Notes: a model not told the origin generated them from the letters alone. DNA of 64,000 nucleotides from Amyelois transitella (GCF_032362555.1 NC_083522.1:1776001-1840000), one strand, 5' to 3'. Shown: positions 31,759-46,700, numbered from the stretch's first letter. Program-made: numbers and translations.

Positions 31759-34700
31759 TTATCTCGCGTCCGAGTTGTCAGCGGTCTTGTGTTGGGGCGT
31801 CTGTTTGTCGAGACGTTTCTTCAGCGGAGAATTATATTCCCAACCGTCCTCGCCTTTGGGACTGAATAGCTGTGAGAAGAAAAGGTAAATAAGTTATATG
31901 TAATACATAAACATATAACTATATCACGTCTATATAGTGCCTATGAATTTTAGAATGGCACCAATACAAAAAAGAATAGGACCACTCCATATCTTGCCCA
32001 TGGATTTCGTAAAAGGCGACTTAGGGAAAGTATAATAAATTTTGGAAGTCTTCCTTCCTCGTCGAATTAAAAATCCTGGAAAACAAAAGACGTAGGTGAT
32101 TCATATCTAAAATACGTAAGTCCGCGCCTGTTAGACAGCTTGAAAATTGTAAAAACCAGCGGCGTCGCGCAGCGCCTGCTCCACGGCGCGCTTGGCGCTA
32201 GTGGCAACCTCAGTATCTAATTATATCATAGCTCATTCATCGATGAAACTTACAACAAGACTTCTGACCGCTGTTGATAAACACCTGCGTGAGCCACTTC
32301 TCAGCGCCGGTCTCCCTCGCTTTCACCGCGTCCCGCTGCTCCTACTCGACTGCACGTTTGGCGCTAGTGGCGGCGTCAGAATCCGAAAATTCTAGAAACC
32401 TTCTAACTCACAATTATACGACCACACACTGAACTATAAAACAACTAGCAACATTACCTGCGTGACCCACTCTTCCTGGCATTAGTTTCCCTCATCTTCA
32501 CAGCAGAATCCGAATCCGAAAATTTCTAGAAACCTTCTAACTCACAATTATACGACCACACACTGAACTACAATACAGCTAGCAACATACCTGCGTGAGC
32601 CAATTCTCAGCTTTGGCCTCCCTCGCCTTCGCCGCGTCGCGCTGCACCTGTTCGACCGCACGTTTGGCGCTAGTGGCCACCTCAGTATCTAATTATATCA
32701 TAGCTCATTCATCAATGAAACTTAGAGATAAACCTACCTGCGTGACCCACTTCTCAGCACCGGCCTCTCTTCACCGCGTCGCGCTGCGCTTGTTTGACCG
32801 CACGTTTGGCGCTAGTAGAAACCTTCTAACTCACAATTATACGACCACACACTGAACTACAATACAGCTAGCAACATACCTGCGTGAGCCAATTCTCAGC
32901 TTTGGCCTCCCTCGCCTTCGCCGCGTCGCGCTGCACCTGTTCGACCGCACGTTTGGCGCTAGTGGCCACCTCAGTATCTAATTATATCATAGCTCATTCA
33001 TCAATGAAACTTAGAGATAAACCTACCTGCGTGACCCACTTCTCAGCACCGGCCTCTCTTCACCGCGTCGCGCTGCGCTTGTTTGACCGCACGTTTGGCG
33101 CTAGTAGAAACCTTCTAACTCACAATTATACGACCACACACTGAACTACAATACAGCTAGCAACATACCTGCGTGAGCCAATTCTCAGCTTTGGCCTCCC
33201 TCGCCTTCGCCGCGTCGCGCTGCACCTGTTCGACCGCACGTTTGGCGCTAGTGGCGACTTTATGATACTTATGATACTTTAAAATGAGATGTGACAGGAC
33301 CCTCGAGGGAAGACTTCCGAACGCTGGAAATAAACACTATCTCATAGCAACATTACCTGCGTGAGCCACTTCTCAGCGCCGGCCTCCCTCGCCTACACCG
33401 CGTCGCGCTGCTCCTTATCGACCGCACGTTTGGCGCTAGTGGCGGCGTCAGAATCTGAAAATTCTAGAAACCTTGATACCTGGAGATAAGCATACCTGCG
33501 TGACCCACTTCTCAGCACCAGCCTCCCTGGCCTTCACGGCATCCCGCTGCACCTGTTCGACCGCACGTTTGGCGCTAGTAGAAACCTTCTAACTCACAAT
33601 TATACGAACACACACTGAACTACAATATAGTTAGCAACATACCTGCGTGACCCATTTCTCAGCGCCGACCTCCCTCGCCTTCACGGCATCCCGCTGCGCC
33701 TGCTCGACGGCGCGCTTGGCTCTAGTGGCGACTTTATGATACTTTAAAATGAGATGTGACAGGGACCCTCGAAGGAAGACTTCCAAACTCTGGAAATAAA
33801 CACTATCTCATAGCAACATTACCTGCGTGAGCCACTTCTCAGCGCCGGCCTCCCTCGCCTTCACCGCGTCGCGCTGCGCCTGCTCGACCGCACGTTTGGT
33901 CAGAATTCGAAAATTCTAGAAACCTTCTATGTCATAATTGAAGCGCATGATGCGAATGAGCACACACTGAACTACAATATAGCTAGCAACCTACCTGCGT
34001 GAGCCATTTCTCAGAGCCGGCCTCCCTCGCCTTCACGGCATCCCGCTGCGCCTGCTCGACGGCGCGCTTGGCTCTAGTGGCGACTTTATGATACTTTAAA
34101 ATGAGATGTGACAGGGACCCTCGAAGGAAGACTTCCAAACTCTGGAAATAAACACTATCTCACAGCAACATTACCTGCGTGAGCCACTTCTCAGCGCCGG
34201 CCTCCCTCGCCTTCACCGCGTCGCGCTGCGCCTGCTCGACCGCACGTTTGGCGCTAGTGGCCACCTCAGTATCTAATTTTATCACAGCTCATTCATCAAT
34301 GAAACTTAGAAATAAACATACCTGCGTGACCCACTTTTCAGCACCAGCCTCCCTCGCCTTCACCGCATCATGCTGCGCCTGCTCGACCGCCCGCTTGGCG
34401 GCGGTGGCGGCGTCAGTATCTAATTATATCACAGCTCATTCATCAATGAAACTTAAGAATAAACATACCTGCGTGAGCCACTTCTCAGCATTGGCCTTCC
34501 TCGTCTTCACAGCGTGCCTGTTTGACCGCACGTTTGGCGCTGGTGGCGGCTTTATGATACTTTAAAATGAGATGAGACAGGACCCTCGAAGGAAGACTTC
34601 CGAACGCTGGAAATAAACACTATCTCATAGCAACATTACCTGCGTGAGCCACTTCTCAGCGCCGGCCTCCCTCGCCTTCACCGCGTCGCGCTTCTCCGGC

Positions 34701-37700
34701 TCCACGGCGCGCTTGGCGCTAGTGGCGGCGTCAGAATCCGAAAATTCTAGAAACCTTGAAACCTGGAGATAAACCTACCTGCGTGATCCACTTCTCAGCA
34801 CCAGCCTCCCTGGCCTTCACGGCATCCCGCTGCGCCTGTTTGACCGCACGTTTGGCGCTAGTGGCGTCTTTATGATACTTTAAAATGAGATGAGACACGA
34901 CCCTCGAAGGAAGACTTCCAAACTCTGGAAATAAACACTATCTCATAGCAACATTACCTGCGTGACCCACTTCTCAGCGCCGGCCTCCCTCGCCTTCACG
35001 GCATCCCGCTGCGCCTGCTCGACCGCACGTTTGGTCAGAATTCGAAAATTCTAGAAACCTTCTATGTCATAATTGAAGCGCATGATGCGAATGAGCACAC
35101 ACTGAACTACAATATAGCTAGCAACCTACCTGCGTGACCCACTTCTCAGCTCCAGCCTCCCTCGCCTTCACGGCATCCCGCTGCGCCTGCTCGACGGCGC
35201 GCTTGGCGGCGGTGGCGGCGTCGGTGTCGGCGGCGCGCAGCGCGCACGTGACGTGGCGCCACACGCGCCGCGACTCGCCCGCCGCCTGCCGCGACACGGG
35301 CGCCACGCGCTTGCGCCGCGGCTTCATGGACGACACTTCGAACAGCACTTCCGAGCGCTGTTACGTAAATATAATAATATTATCCTACTACTATTATAAA
35401 GGCGAAAGTTTGTATGGATGTTTGTTACTCTTTCACGCAAAAACTACTGAACCGATTACCATGAAATTTGGTATGTAGGTAGCTGAAGACCCAGAATAAC
35501 ACATAGGCTACTTTTTATCCCAGAGTTCCCGCGGGATTGATAGGGTTTCCATGCGGACGAAGTCGCGGGCGGCCTCTAGTGAATGAATAAATTTGTATGT
35601 TTTATATTTTTTATTTTATTTATTTATTTATGTACACAAAATTATATACAGAAGCATTTATTACAGTAATTCTAGTACAAAGGTGCTACTTATTTCAAAA
35701 GAAATCTCTTCCAGTAGACCCATGAGAGGAGAGATTAATTTTTTATATGTACGGGACAAATTACACCGTGTGGAAATGCAAGATGTTACATAAATATTAA
35801 GTGCAGGTGACGTACTGCAAGGGCACAGCGAACGTTGGGCCTGATGCCGGTTACTAAGATATTTAACATAGTGGTTTCACATATAGGTATGTAATAAAAT
35901 ATGAATATTTTTCTATCTATCTAATTAAAGATATTTTTTATTTTAGTGCCGTGTGGTTCCCGGCACCAATAAAAAAAAAGAATGGGACCACTCCATCTCG
36001 TTCCCATGGATGTCGTAAAAGGCGACTGAGGGGTAGGCTTATAAACTTGGGATTCTTCTTTTAGGCGATGGGCTAGCAACCTGTCACTATTTGAATCTCA
36101 ATTCTATCTTAAAGCCAGATAGCTGAACGTAGCCTATCAGTCTTTTCGAGACTGTTGGCTCCGTCTACCCCGCAAGGGATATAGACGTGATTATATATAT
36201 GTATGTATGTAGAAAATCTTTACATACCCCGGAATCAGTCCACCGTCCATCCATCCTACTGTTCCACTCCCCCTGCGCAGTATAATACGCCTTCTTGTCA
36301 TTCCCCGCGTATATTTCGCAAGTGACTCTGTGTTTCTTCCCGCCGTAGAAAGGTTTCGTTAGAAACTCAATGTTCGCTCTGTGGCCAGTCTGCGGGCATT
36401 CGATGACGACAGAACCGCCCAGTTCGATCCAGGGGACTGTTAATATTGATCTGGAATAAGAAATTAATTGTTAATTTCTTCTATTATTTCTTATAGTGTG
36501 CCGTATGGTTCCCGACACTTTGGAATAGGACTCGACTAAGTGAATAGAGACATTAATTTAGTGCAGATTTCACGATGATCCAATATAAGGATAAGATTCC
36601 CCTGCAAAGGTGGCGGATATCAAACGAGAGTCACTTCATGTAAAAACCTGCACACAAACATATAGACACGTCTATATGCCTTGCGGGGTAGACAGAGCCA
36701 ACAGCCAACAGTCACGATCAGCTGATAATATAATTTACAAGACTTTTTATTTTACTAACCTGCCATAACCATTGGGAAAAGTCAACGTATACTCCTCCCC
36801 TGTGTCCAAAAGCGTCACAGTTCCCCTGCCAATATTGTGGACTCCAATGGACAGTCCTAAGAACTTGCTCTTAGTCCACACCCAGGCTTCGAACTGTATC
36901 CTCTTGTTGACGTGTTCCGCGTAGAAAGCTGATATGGGCGGGTGGTGGGACACTTGTTCAGCTACAAATGACAGTTGCTCTGGACTGCACCAGGGGACTG
37001 GACCGTCGCCTACTTCTTGCTGGAGGAAGATTAAATAAATTTATAATTTTTATTTTTGTTTTGGTTCAAAGTAAATTAAAGATGATTTGTAATAATAATT
37101 CATAATCCATTTATTCTTTGTCAGACATACATAGATTACAAAAAGTTGGTATATTCAAAACTAAATTTAAGTTAAATAACTTAATTAAAAAAACATATGT
37201 AAAACGTAAGAAACTACATTTTTTAAAGATGCGGACTTCTAATGTAATTCACATCTATAGGATTTTCCCTGTGGTCATCCCTTCTCTTGGCCTGGGTTTT
37301 GACTGAGAACCTTTGCGCCAATTTACCAAATCGACATTATATTTGGAAATGATGATGAAGAAGATATTGTTTAACTCAAGCCCAGATATCTGATTCCTGA
37401 ATGACAAAGTCGTTCAAGTTGTTTTAAAAAAATAAAACTTAATTACAAAAAGATCTCCTTTTTGTAATAATATGAGAGAAGAAAATAAGTCGTCAAAGGT
37501 GACTAAGGGATAGGCTTATAAGCTTGGGATTCTTCTTTTGGGCGATGGACTAGCAACTTGTCACTATATGAATCTCAAATCTGCCAACCAGATGAACGTG
37601 GCCTATCAGTCTTCTAAATACCGTTAACCCTGTCTACACCGCAATGAATATAGACGTGATCACATGACATACCTTTTCTGTGTTAGCATTGGTAGTTTCA

Positions 37701-40700
37701 GCACCGTCCAGGTCCCAATGACACCTGAAGATCTCCCCCAATATGGGGTTGTAGGGTTTCTTGGCGACCTGGGACTTGCGGCCCGCGTGGTACGAGCTCA
37801 GGTACCACCTGACCACTTGGACCATGCGGTCTCGGGGCGTCGGCTGGTCCACTATCCTGGAGGATTCGTTCGGGAATGATAACGACGATGTTTAAAAATG
37901 GGAGACGTTCTAGCGGGTCGAGAGTAACCCGAAACCGGCGAGCTTGCATGAAGAGAGATATGAATGTGGATGAAGCGACAGAAGTATGCAGGGATCGTGG
38001 CAAGTGGAAATATGTAGTCTCTGCCTACCCCTCCGGGAAAGTGAATGTGAAGTGAAGTGATTTACGTATGTGTGTGTATGTTTGTTAAAATACAGCACTT
38101 TAGAATAGGACCACTCCATCTCTTTTCCAGGGATGTCGTATAAGGCGACTAAGGGAAAGACTACTAAAAACTTGAGATTCCTCTTACATGCGATAGGCTA
38201 ACAACCATGTCACTATTTGAATCTCAATGCCATCATTAAAAGCCATACAGCCGAACGTGGCCTTTCAGTCTTTTCGAAACTGTTGGCTCGTGTCTACCCC
38301 GCAAGGGATATAGATGTGATTAGGAAAATTACCTCTACAACTGAAATAGTAAATTTAATTATACTCACTTAACAAACTGGTCCGGATGTGCGAACGAGTC
38401 CGCATACATTTCTAAAAGCGATCGCCTTTCTAAGATGAACGTTGGTAACACGACCTGCAAAAGTAAAAAAAAAAAATAAGATTTTTTAAAATACATACAA
38501 ATGGTCACGTCTATATCCCTTGCGGGGCAGACAGAGCCACAGTCTTGAAAAGACAGAATGGCCACGTTCAGCTGTTTGGCTTAACGATAGAATTGAGATT
38601 CAAATAGTGACAGGTTGCTTGTGAGCCTATAAGGAGCAAGAAATAATGGAATATGTGAAAAAAAAACGGGGAAAATTATTCATCCTTGAGGGCTTCAATG
38701 ATGCCCAAAACAACTATTCCACGCGGACGAAGTCGCGGGCACAGCTAGTCCTACTACTATTATAAAGGCGAAAGTTTGTATGGATGTATGGATGTTTGTT
38801 ACTCTTTCACGCAAAAACTACTGAACCGATTACCATGAAATTTGGTATGTAGGTAGCTGAAGACCCAGAATAACACATAGGCTACTTTTTATCCCACAGT
38901 TCCCGCGGGATTGATAGGGTTTCTATGCGGACGAAGTCGCGGGCGGCCTCTAGTATAAGATAAAATACTTTATTACTTTTATAATCGCCGTACCCAATCT
39001 CATATAATATGTACATATTATATTATAGTTGGTTGTTGTTGACACTTAGGCTGGTTATCCTTGAAATATTAATGACTCGACCTTTTCATTTATTCAGGGG
39101 TTCGGCTGAATATATATTTATATAAATATAAAACAACGTATAAGTGTTTTCCTCACATATATATATAATACATACATACATAAAATCACGCCTCTTTCCC
39201 GGAGGGGTAGGCAGAGACTACCTCTTTCCACTTGCCACGATCTCTGCATATTTCCTTCGCTTCATTCACATTCATTCATATATATAGATATAATCTATAC
39301 CATTAACTAATATTATAAAGTATTATGTCCAGGCAATTATAAAAGAATAGGACCTCTGGATCTCTTTTCCATGGATGTCGTAAAAGGCGACTAAGGGATA
39401 GGCTTATAAAATTAGGTTGCTTCTTTTAGGCAATGGGTAGGCGGCCTGTCACTGTTTGAATCTGAATTCTATCATTAAGCCTAACAGCTCAACGTGGCCT
39501 ATCGATCTTTCAGGCTGCTGGCTCTGTTTGCCCCGCCAGGGACGTAGACGTAATTGAATGAATGAATATTCCTTCAATTATTACGGGAATTTCTCTATGA
39601 CGTGTGCTTCCCGGTACTTCGGAACTCTTTCCCATGGATATGGTAAAAGGTGACTAAGTACAAGACATTAGCGCACATATGTACGTACATACTAGAGGCC
39701 GCCCGCGACTTCGTCCGCATGGAAACCCTATCAATCCCGCGGGAACTCTGGGATAAAAAGTAGCCTATGTGTTATTCTGGGTCTTCAGCTACCTACATAC
39801 CAAATTTCATGGTAATCGGTTCAGTAGTTTTTGTGTGAAAGAGTAACAAACATCCATACAAACTTTCGCCTTTATAATAGTAGTAGGATAATGCTGGTCT
39901 GATAGCGAGGATAAAACATAGTGTGTGTGCCAGCTGCTTCTCTTCCCCTGCGATTTGTAAAAGTCAATTAAGGGAAAGACTTATAAACGCATTTGCTACC
40001 ACACCAGCGTTTCCAATATTGGATCAAGGTTACAAAATTTTCATGTCGAAGGCTCACTGCCTTACAGTGTTTCCAAGACTGCTGACTTCGTCTGCCCCGT
40101 AAGAGATAAAGACGTGACGTTCGCGTGTTACGCCACGAAGCCTTACCTTGGTGAGGTCCATGCCAATCTTGACCTGCGACAATAGATGTGTGACCACCGA
40201 CCCGTGGTTCTCCATAGAGCCGAGGTCATTGTCCGATTCGTCCTCGTAGAGGGCTGAAAAAGAAATTCCAGTTCAAATTCAAACTTTAATCATTATTATG
40301 AGATACTTCATATCTATACCTACTAATATTAAAAAGCTGAAGAGTTTGTTTGTTTGTTTGTTTGAACGCGGTAATTCAAAGGAACTACTGATTCGAATTG
40401 AAAAATTTGTGTTGAATATCTGTAGAGATATTTTATTTAATTTTTATTTATTATTAGAATATCTGTAGAGGGCTGAAAAAGAAATTACATTAAGGAAAAA
40501 CATACAGTTTATAATTCAAATAATGTATGTGTAATAAACTAATAACGTAGACGCAAAATGGCGTTTAGTTTATACCGTGTGTAAATTTTTTTTTCCTTAT
40601 TTTATATCCTTCCTTTTGTTGAGATTTCGATTGCGTTTTATATTAAATGATAACTATTAATAAGGTTGATTAGTGAATAAAAATGTACAATAGTGTGTGA

Positions 40701-43700
40701 GTGTTTGTGTATTGTATGGACTATCTCATAGTGGAAAGAGGTAGTCTCTGCCTACCCCTCCGGGAAAGAGGCGTGATTTTATGTATGTATGTATGTAATT
40801 CAACCACCACATCTCATAGCTTGTCCTACATACATACATATGTGCATATGGTCACGTCTATATCCCGAGACAGAGCCAACAGTCTTGAAAAGACTGATAG
40901 GCGCCACGCTCAGCTACGAGTATTTGGCTTAATGACAGAATTGAGATTCAAATAGTGACAGGTTGCTAGCCCGTCGCCTAAAAAAAGAAGAATCCCAATT
41001 TTGTACGAATCCCTGTCCCTTTTTGTAGTATTGGTATAATATTTTTCCTGGTGTCGGTGTCACAAGGCTTTGATGTTACACTACAATGTTAACGTCAGGG
41101 CTGTATGTGAACATAATTGAACGGGCCACGGGTCCCATGGGTCATTCACAAAAATAAAAAAACACTAGGTCTCCGTTCAAGGCGAGTCTTGTCCAGTCGT
41201 CGTCTCAGTCTTTAGTCATTTTTTACTAACCTTTCAGTCAGTTTTATTCGTCTAAATGTCAAGTCAAAGAGTCCAAAAGAGAGCGTTGGTGGTCGATCGT
41301 TAGGTCGCTAAAAATGCGTGATGCGCAGAAAGGCATAGGTTCGAATCCCACTTCGGCCTCGGACCAATTACTTTTTTCGTAAGTTATGTACATTAGTTTG
41401 AATATTAACCGATGCTCTAACGGTGAGGGAAAACATCGTAAAGGAAACCTGCACATTCAGAAAACTGGATACGTAACCATGATCGATCCAAAACGAGTTA
41501 TGTTTACCTGCAAAGGTTGCGGAAATCAGATGGGAGTCGCTTCGTGTTAAAACCTGACTCACCCAATCCAGGGTCCATGGTCAAAGGCATACCCCGGGCT
41601 CCTCCCCAGAGTGGTTAGGATGCAACCGGGACTAAAAGTGAGGAGGAAGAAGTCAAATCAAAGAGTCTGTCTGCCCATGGAGGCTGAACGGCGGAAGCAA
41701 TAATAATTATGTATATACTATGTTTTTAATATATACGGGACAAATTACTCAGTTTGAGTTAGCCTCGAAGTAAGTTCAAGACTTGTGTTACGAGATAAAC
41801 TAATTCAACGCTACTATATTTCATAATAAACACTTATATGGATAAACATCCAATACCCAGGCCAATCAGAAAAGTTATTTTCTCATCATGCCCTGGCCGG
41901 GATTCGAACCGGAACATACATATGGTCACGCCTATATCCCTTGCGGGGTAGACAGAGCCAAAAGTTTTGAAAAGACTGAATGGCCACGTTCAGCTATTTG
42001 GCTTAATGATAGAATTGAGATTCAACTAGTGACAGGTTGCTAGCCCATCGTCTAAAAAAGAATCCCAAGTTTGTAAGCCTATCCTTTAGTCGCCTTTTAC
42101 GACATCCATGGGAAAGAGCTGATGGAGTGGTCCAATTCTTTTTCTGTATTGGTGCCGGGAACCACACGGCACAACTGTGCCATACTGACCGTCATAGTCT
42201 ATCTCTCCGTCTCTAGTGCGCGGGAGGTCGACGGCGGGCTGCGTCGAGTCTTGCTCGATCGAGCCTTCCGCCGGGACAGTGCGGCTTGCGCTGTAACAAA
42301 AAAAGAAACCTTTGGCTACATGTTTTGCAATTTATTAACACTAATTTTCCAAACTACAGACAGAGGATGAACAAAACTGCTGTCTTATGGCTTTTTCGTA
42401 CATACATAAAATTACATGTCTTTATTCGTAATTTGTTTGACGTCAACCAATGTTGTTAAACCATACGTTTTGACAATTATTAAGCGATATGAAGTATCCT
42501 ATAATGATGTATAAAAAATTTGAATTCGAATTCCTTTAAGTTCAGCTGTTGTTTGGCGTAACGATAGAATTGAGATTCAAATAGTGACACAATGCTGGCC
42601 GATCGCCTAAAGTAATTCCAAGTTTACAAGCCTATCCCTTAGTCGCCTTTTACGACATCCATGCGAAAGAGATGTAGTGGTATCTTATGGCTATTTATAC
42701 TTTTGTATGTTTGTTACGAATTAACTCAAAAACTATTGCACCGATTTTCACGAATTTTACAGTACCAAGTTTACAAGCCTATCCCTTAGTCGCCTTTTAC
42801 GACATCCATGCGAAAGAGATGTAGTGGTATCTTATGGCTATTTATATTTTTGTATGTTTGTTACGAATTAACTCAAAAACTATTGCACCGATTTTCACGA
42901 AATTTACAGTACAGATACAGAATAGACCTTCTGGAATGTCTCTCGAGAGCTCCGCGCAATAGCTAGTAAACCATAATATACTTTACACAAAAATAAATAA
43001 TTAACTTTCATCAGTCCCCATACAAATCAACAACAATTTTATATTAACACAGTGAAACACCTAATCAACGGCCCGTAATATTTAATTAACATAATACACG
43101 TCGCTCGCTAACAACTTAACATGGTAATGCTAATATTTGCGATATAGTCAGTGTAATATAGGTACCCTAGTGTTAGCCCTTCGCGGTCAAGGGCGATGTG
43201 AATGTGAATTTAAGGCAATACGTGCGATTTTCGAGCTCTTTATAGGTGTTCGTAGTTCTTTTTTAAAAAAATAAAAAAAAATGTTATCAGAAGTTAATCG
43301 AAATTTGAAAATATAAATCTAGAGATGCGTTTAGGCGGGCATTTTGAGAAATCTCTTTAGTGTATCCTTAAAACTATATAAATAACGTGCGAAGAGAAAA
43401 CAAACAATTTATAATATTATTTGGGATAGTGTGCCGTGTGGTTCCCAGCACTAATACAAAAAAGAATAGGACCACTCCATCTCTTTCCCGTGGATGTCGT
43501 AAAAGGCGACTAAGGGATAGGCTAAATTAAATAATAAATTTGGGATTCTTTTTCTTTAGGCGATGGGCAAGCTACCTTTCACTATTTGAATTATTAAGCC
43601 AAACATTTGAAAGTGGCTTAAAAGACTGTTTGTTGGCTCTGTCTACCCCGAAAGGGATATAGACTTGAGTATATGTATGTATGTTATGTTAGCTCTTCAT

Positions 43701-46700
43701 CGCAACATCGCTTCGTGACAATTGTGGCAGTATGTTTGATCATGGCTCTTGAACATAGATCTCTAACTACCAACATCTCAATGTAAACCCGCTCTTACCG
43801 TAAAAATACAACCCTTTTTTAATCATATGTTCATGTTAAGACAACAAGCTTGCATTATTACGTAAAAACAACCCTTATTTAATCATATGTTCATGTTAAG
43901 ACGACAAGCTTGCATTATCAATGTGGATGAAGCGAAAGAAGTACATATTTACAGTGATCGTGGCCAGTTTAAAGATGTTGCCTCTCCCTACTACTTTGGG
44001 AAAGAGGCGTGCTTGTACTCGTATGAAGGTACGATTTAACCGACAGGCGGCCCAAGAAGGTCAAGGGCGTCGTCACTTTGAAAAGAACCTTTCATGTGCT
44101 TTCATGAGTCATTAAAATTGTAGTGTACAGTGAGCTACATCGAAACATCTAACATTTTAGGAACCATTGATACGTCTACGACATGAAGGTTATATTTGGC
44201 TCACTGAAATCACTTTAATTCTCGTTGCTTTTGATTCAGAAGAATAGTCAGTTGAGAAAAAATTAGTCAGTCATTTATTTACATTTATTTTGAAAATTTA
44301 TTTAAAAATCAATGCGGAAAGGAGAGCATGTGGCACGTTTTTTATTTAAATTTTTTTATTTTAGTTTGAGTGTGTTTGACCTCAATGTGTCTGATCTTTA
44401 GCAAGATGAGGACTGAGGCCTTTTCGTTCTTGTCTTGAAAATCCCCAATTCGTATGTATGGGGGGAAGGAGGGGAATTCAAAATCACACACACACACACA
44501 CACACATATATACAAATACTAAATTTTGTCTTCACCGCCAGACCAGCAAGGTAAAATCTATACTTATATTATAAAGCTGAAGAGTTTGTTTGTTTGAACG
44601 CGCTAATCTCAGGAACTACTGGTCCGAATTGAAAAATTCTTTTTGCGTCGAATATACTATTTATCGAGGAAGGCTTAAGGCTATATAACATCACGCTGCA
44701 ACTATAAGGAGCAAAGAAATAATGGAAAATGTAAAAAAAAACGGGAAAAATTATTCATACTTGAGGGTTTCAATGATGTCCATAATAACTATTCCACGCG
44801 GACGAAGCGGGCACTGCTCGTAGAAAATATTTTGTTTGAAACTTTTCGAAAATATTATTTTACATACATACATAAACTCACGCCTCTTTCTCGGAGGGGT
44901 AGGCAGAGACTACCTCTTTCCACTTGCCACGATCTCTGCATATTTCCTTCGCTTCATCCACATTCATAACTCTCTTCATGCAAGCTCGGCGGTTTCGGGT
45001 ACTTTTGACCTGACCCTTTACCAGGATGTCCTTAATTTGATCAAGATACGTTCGTCTAGGTCTTCTTCTATATTATTTTCCTTGAACAAAATTACTTTAT
45101 CACATGACACGAGGTCATCAAACCAGATCGCGTGCTAAGTTCGTGTGCTCTGTATGTATGTAATTAAACTATGTAAATTACAGTGTAAAAATGTTTCTTA
45201 TAGTTACGTGGTCACGTGCTGAAAAAGTTAACGAGTCTTAGTTTGTTGCGTTATGTCTAGCAAGGTTAGGTATCTAGGAAGGTGTTATACCTATATAAAA
45301 AATTCAGTAATTTCAAACATGATAGAAAATAATAGCACTTAGATTAGGTTTATTCTACATTCTTTTATTTCCTGAAATCACCTGACGGCAAATCACTTGG
45401 GTGATCAAAATCCACAAGATTTAAACTATGATTATTTGTTCCTTTAAGTCACCTTTGTGATGATAAAATTCCATAGGTAAAGTTTTCATTTTTTTTCTTT
45501 GGAAGTGGAACAATCCATTCATTCATTTATACAATAACGTCTAAATCCCTTTCGGGGTACACAGAGTCATTAGACATGAAAATACCAATAGGCCACGTTT
45601 AGCTGTTTGGCATAATAATAGCATTGAGATTCAAAAAGTGACAGGTTGCTAGCCCATCGCGTAAAAGAAGAATCCCAATTTTATAAGCCCATCCTTAAGT
45701 CTTTTACGACATCCATGGGTAACATATGGAGTGGTCCTATTCTTTTTTATATTAGTGCCGGGAACCACACACATAAAAAATGCAACTCTCTCATATTCCA
45801 ACAGTTCCCGTTCATATCATCTTCACGTTTTCAACATAACCGTTATTTATCGTCTGTGTAACGTATTTCCACAGAGAACTTACGACATATTTCCTCCCGA
45901 TATGGTTATATTTACGACGCACTGATAAAACATTGTATCCTCATGAAATAAGTTAACTGACTTGTTAAAACGGTCCGTGACTTTATGTATATACATACAT
46001 ACATAAAGTCACGTCTATATCCCTTGTGGGGTAGACAGAGCCAAAAAGTCTGATAGGCCAAGTTCAGTTATTTGGCTTAATGATAGAATTGAGATTCAAA
46101 TAGTGACAGGTTACTAGCCCATCGCCTAAAAGAAGAATCCCAAGTTTATATGCCTACTCGCCTTTTACGACGTCCATGGGAAAGTGATGGAGTGGTAGGT
46201 ACCGTTTCATTTTTCTATTGGTGCCGGGAACCACACGGCGCGAAACAGCTAGACATAAATATATATACAGCAAACATACCCTGTCCGGTGATAAATATCC
46301 GTAGGAAGGGAGCTTGCAATTCAGAGCTTGACCCTTTGAAATGTGCCCCAATTTGTATTGCGTGATATACCTACATCTTCAAAGGTATGTGATTAATCTA
46401 GATTCACATTTCGACCTACGTACAAGCGTAACATTTGTATTATATACTAGTAGTTTGTCTGGGGATACGCTCCTATCGGATATATATTCCATGGATGAAA
46501 ACAGCCTCATTAACTCCTAAGCATTAGTTTTCTCTGTGCCAATATCCGTTCAGACTTCACCGATTTTGAAAATTTCGTGATTTTTATTTGCTTATACCAT
46601 TGAAATACATACATTATAATTTCTTGCTCGCGCCCTGCAGAAAATTCCTGAGTGGCCACGTTCAGCAGTATGGCTGAATTATGAAATTGAGATTTAAAAT

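Larger units (their letters stand above)
32158..35130 (-). repeat. tandem array: 18 extra copies of the 3' end of ORP9 exon 35130-35357 with its 5' splice site
   Basis: On the minus strand each unit carries about 90 nt of exon ([19 protein letters not shown], then AEKW(V/L)TQ), the junction ACGCAG/GT and some 50 bp of intron. The G of each donor-side CAG lies at 32285, 32458, 32591, 32738, 32880, 33027, 33169, 33357, 33496, 33643, 33823, 33995, 34175, 34322, 34469, 34640, 34779 and 34958; the native one is 35130. A headless fragment is at 32158-32217. Spacing is 133-188 bp. Every copy keeps CAG/GT. About 12 remain open in the native frame. The copies at 32285 and 33357 have TAG, those at 32738, 33027 and 34469 have deletions, and 32458 is truncated. 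Upstream acceptors are weak or absent in most copies (only 33357 has TTTTCAG), so most cannot act as full cassette exons as they stand. Confidence 0.9.

Noticed and set aside
34179..34565. 128-aa plus-strand ORF with internal repeats
   Set aside because: It is the antisense of the ORP9 exon array; the minus strand carries the splice sites and the recognised protein. The same applies to the twin 86-aa frames at 32595 and 32884.
32158..35130. CRISPR-like array because of regular repeats
   Set aside because: Eukaryotic intron context; repeats are degenerate exon copies and the linkers are repeated too, not unique spacers.
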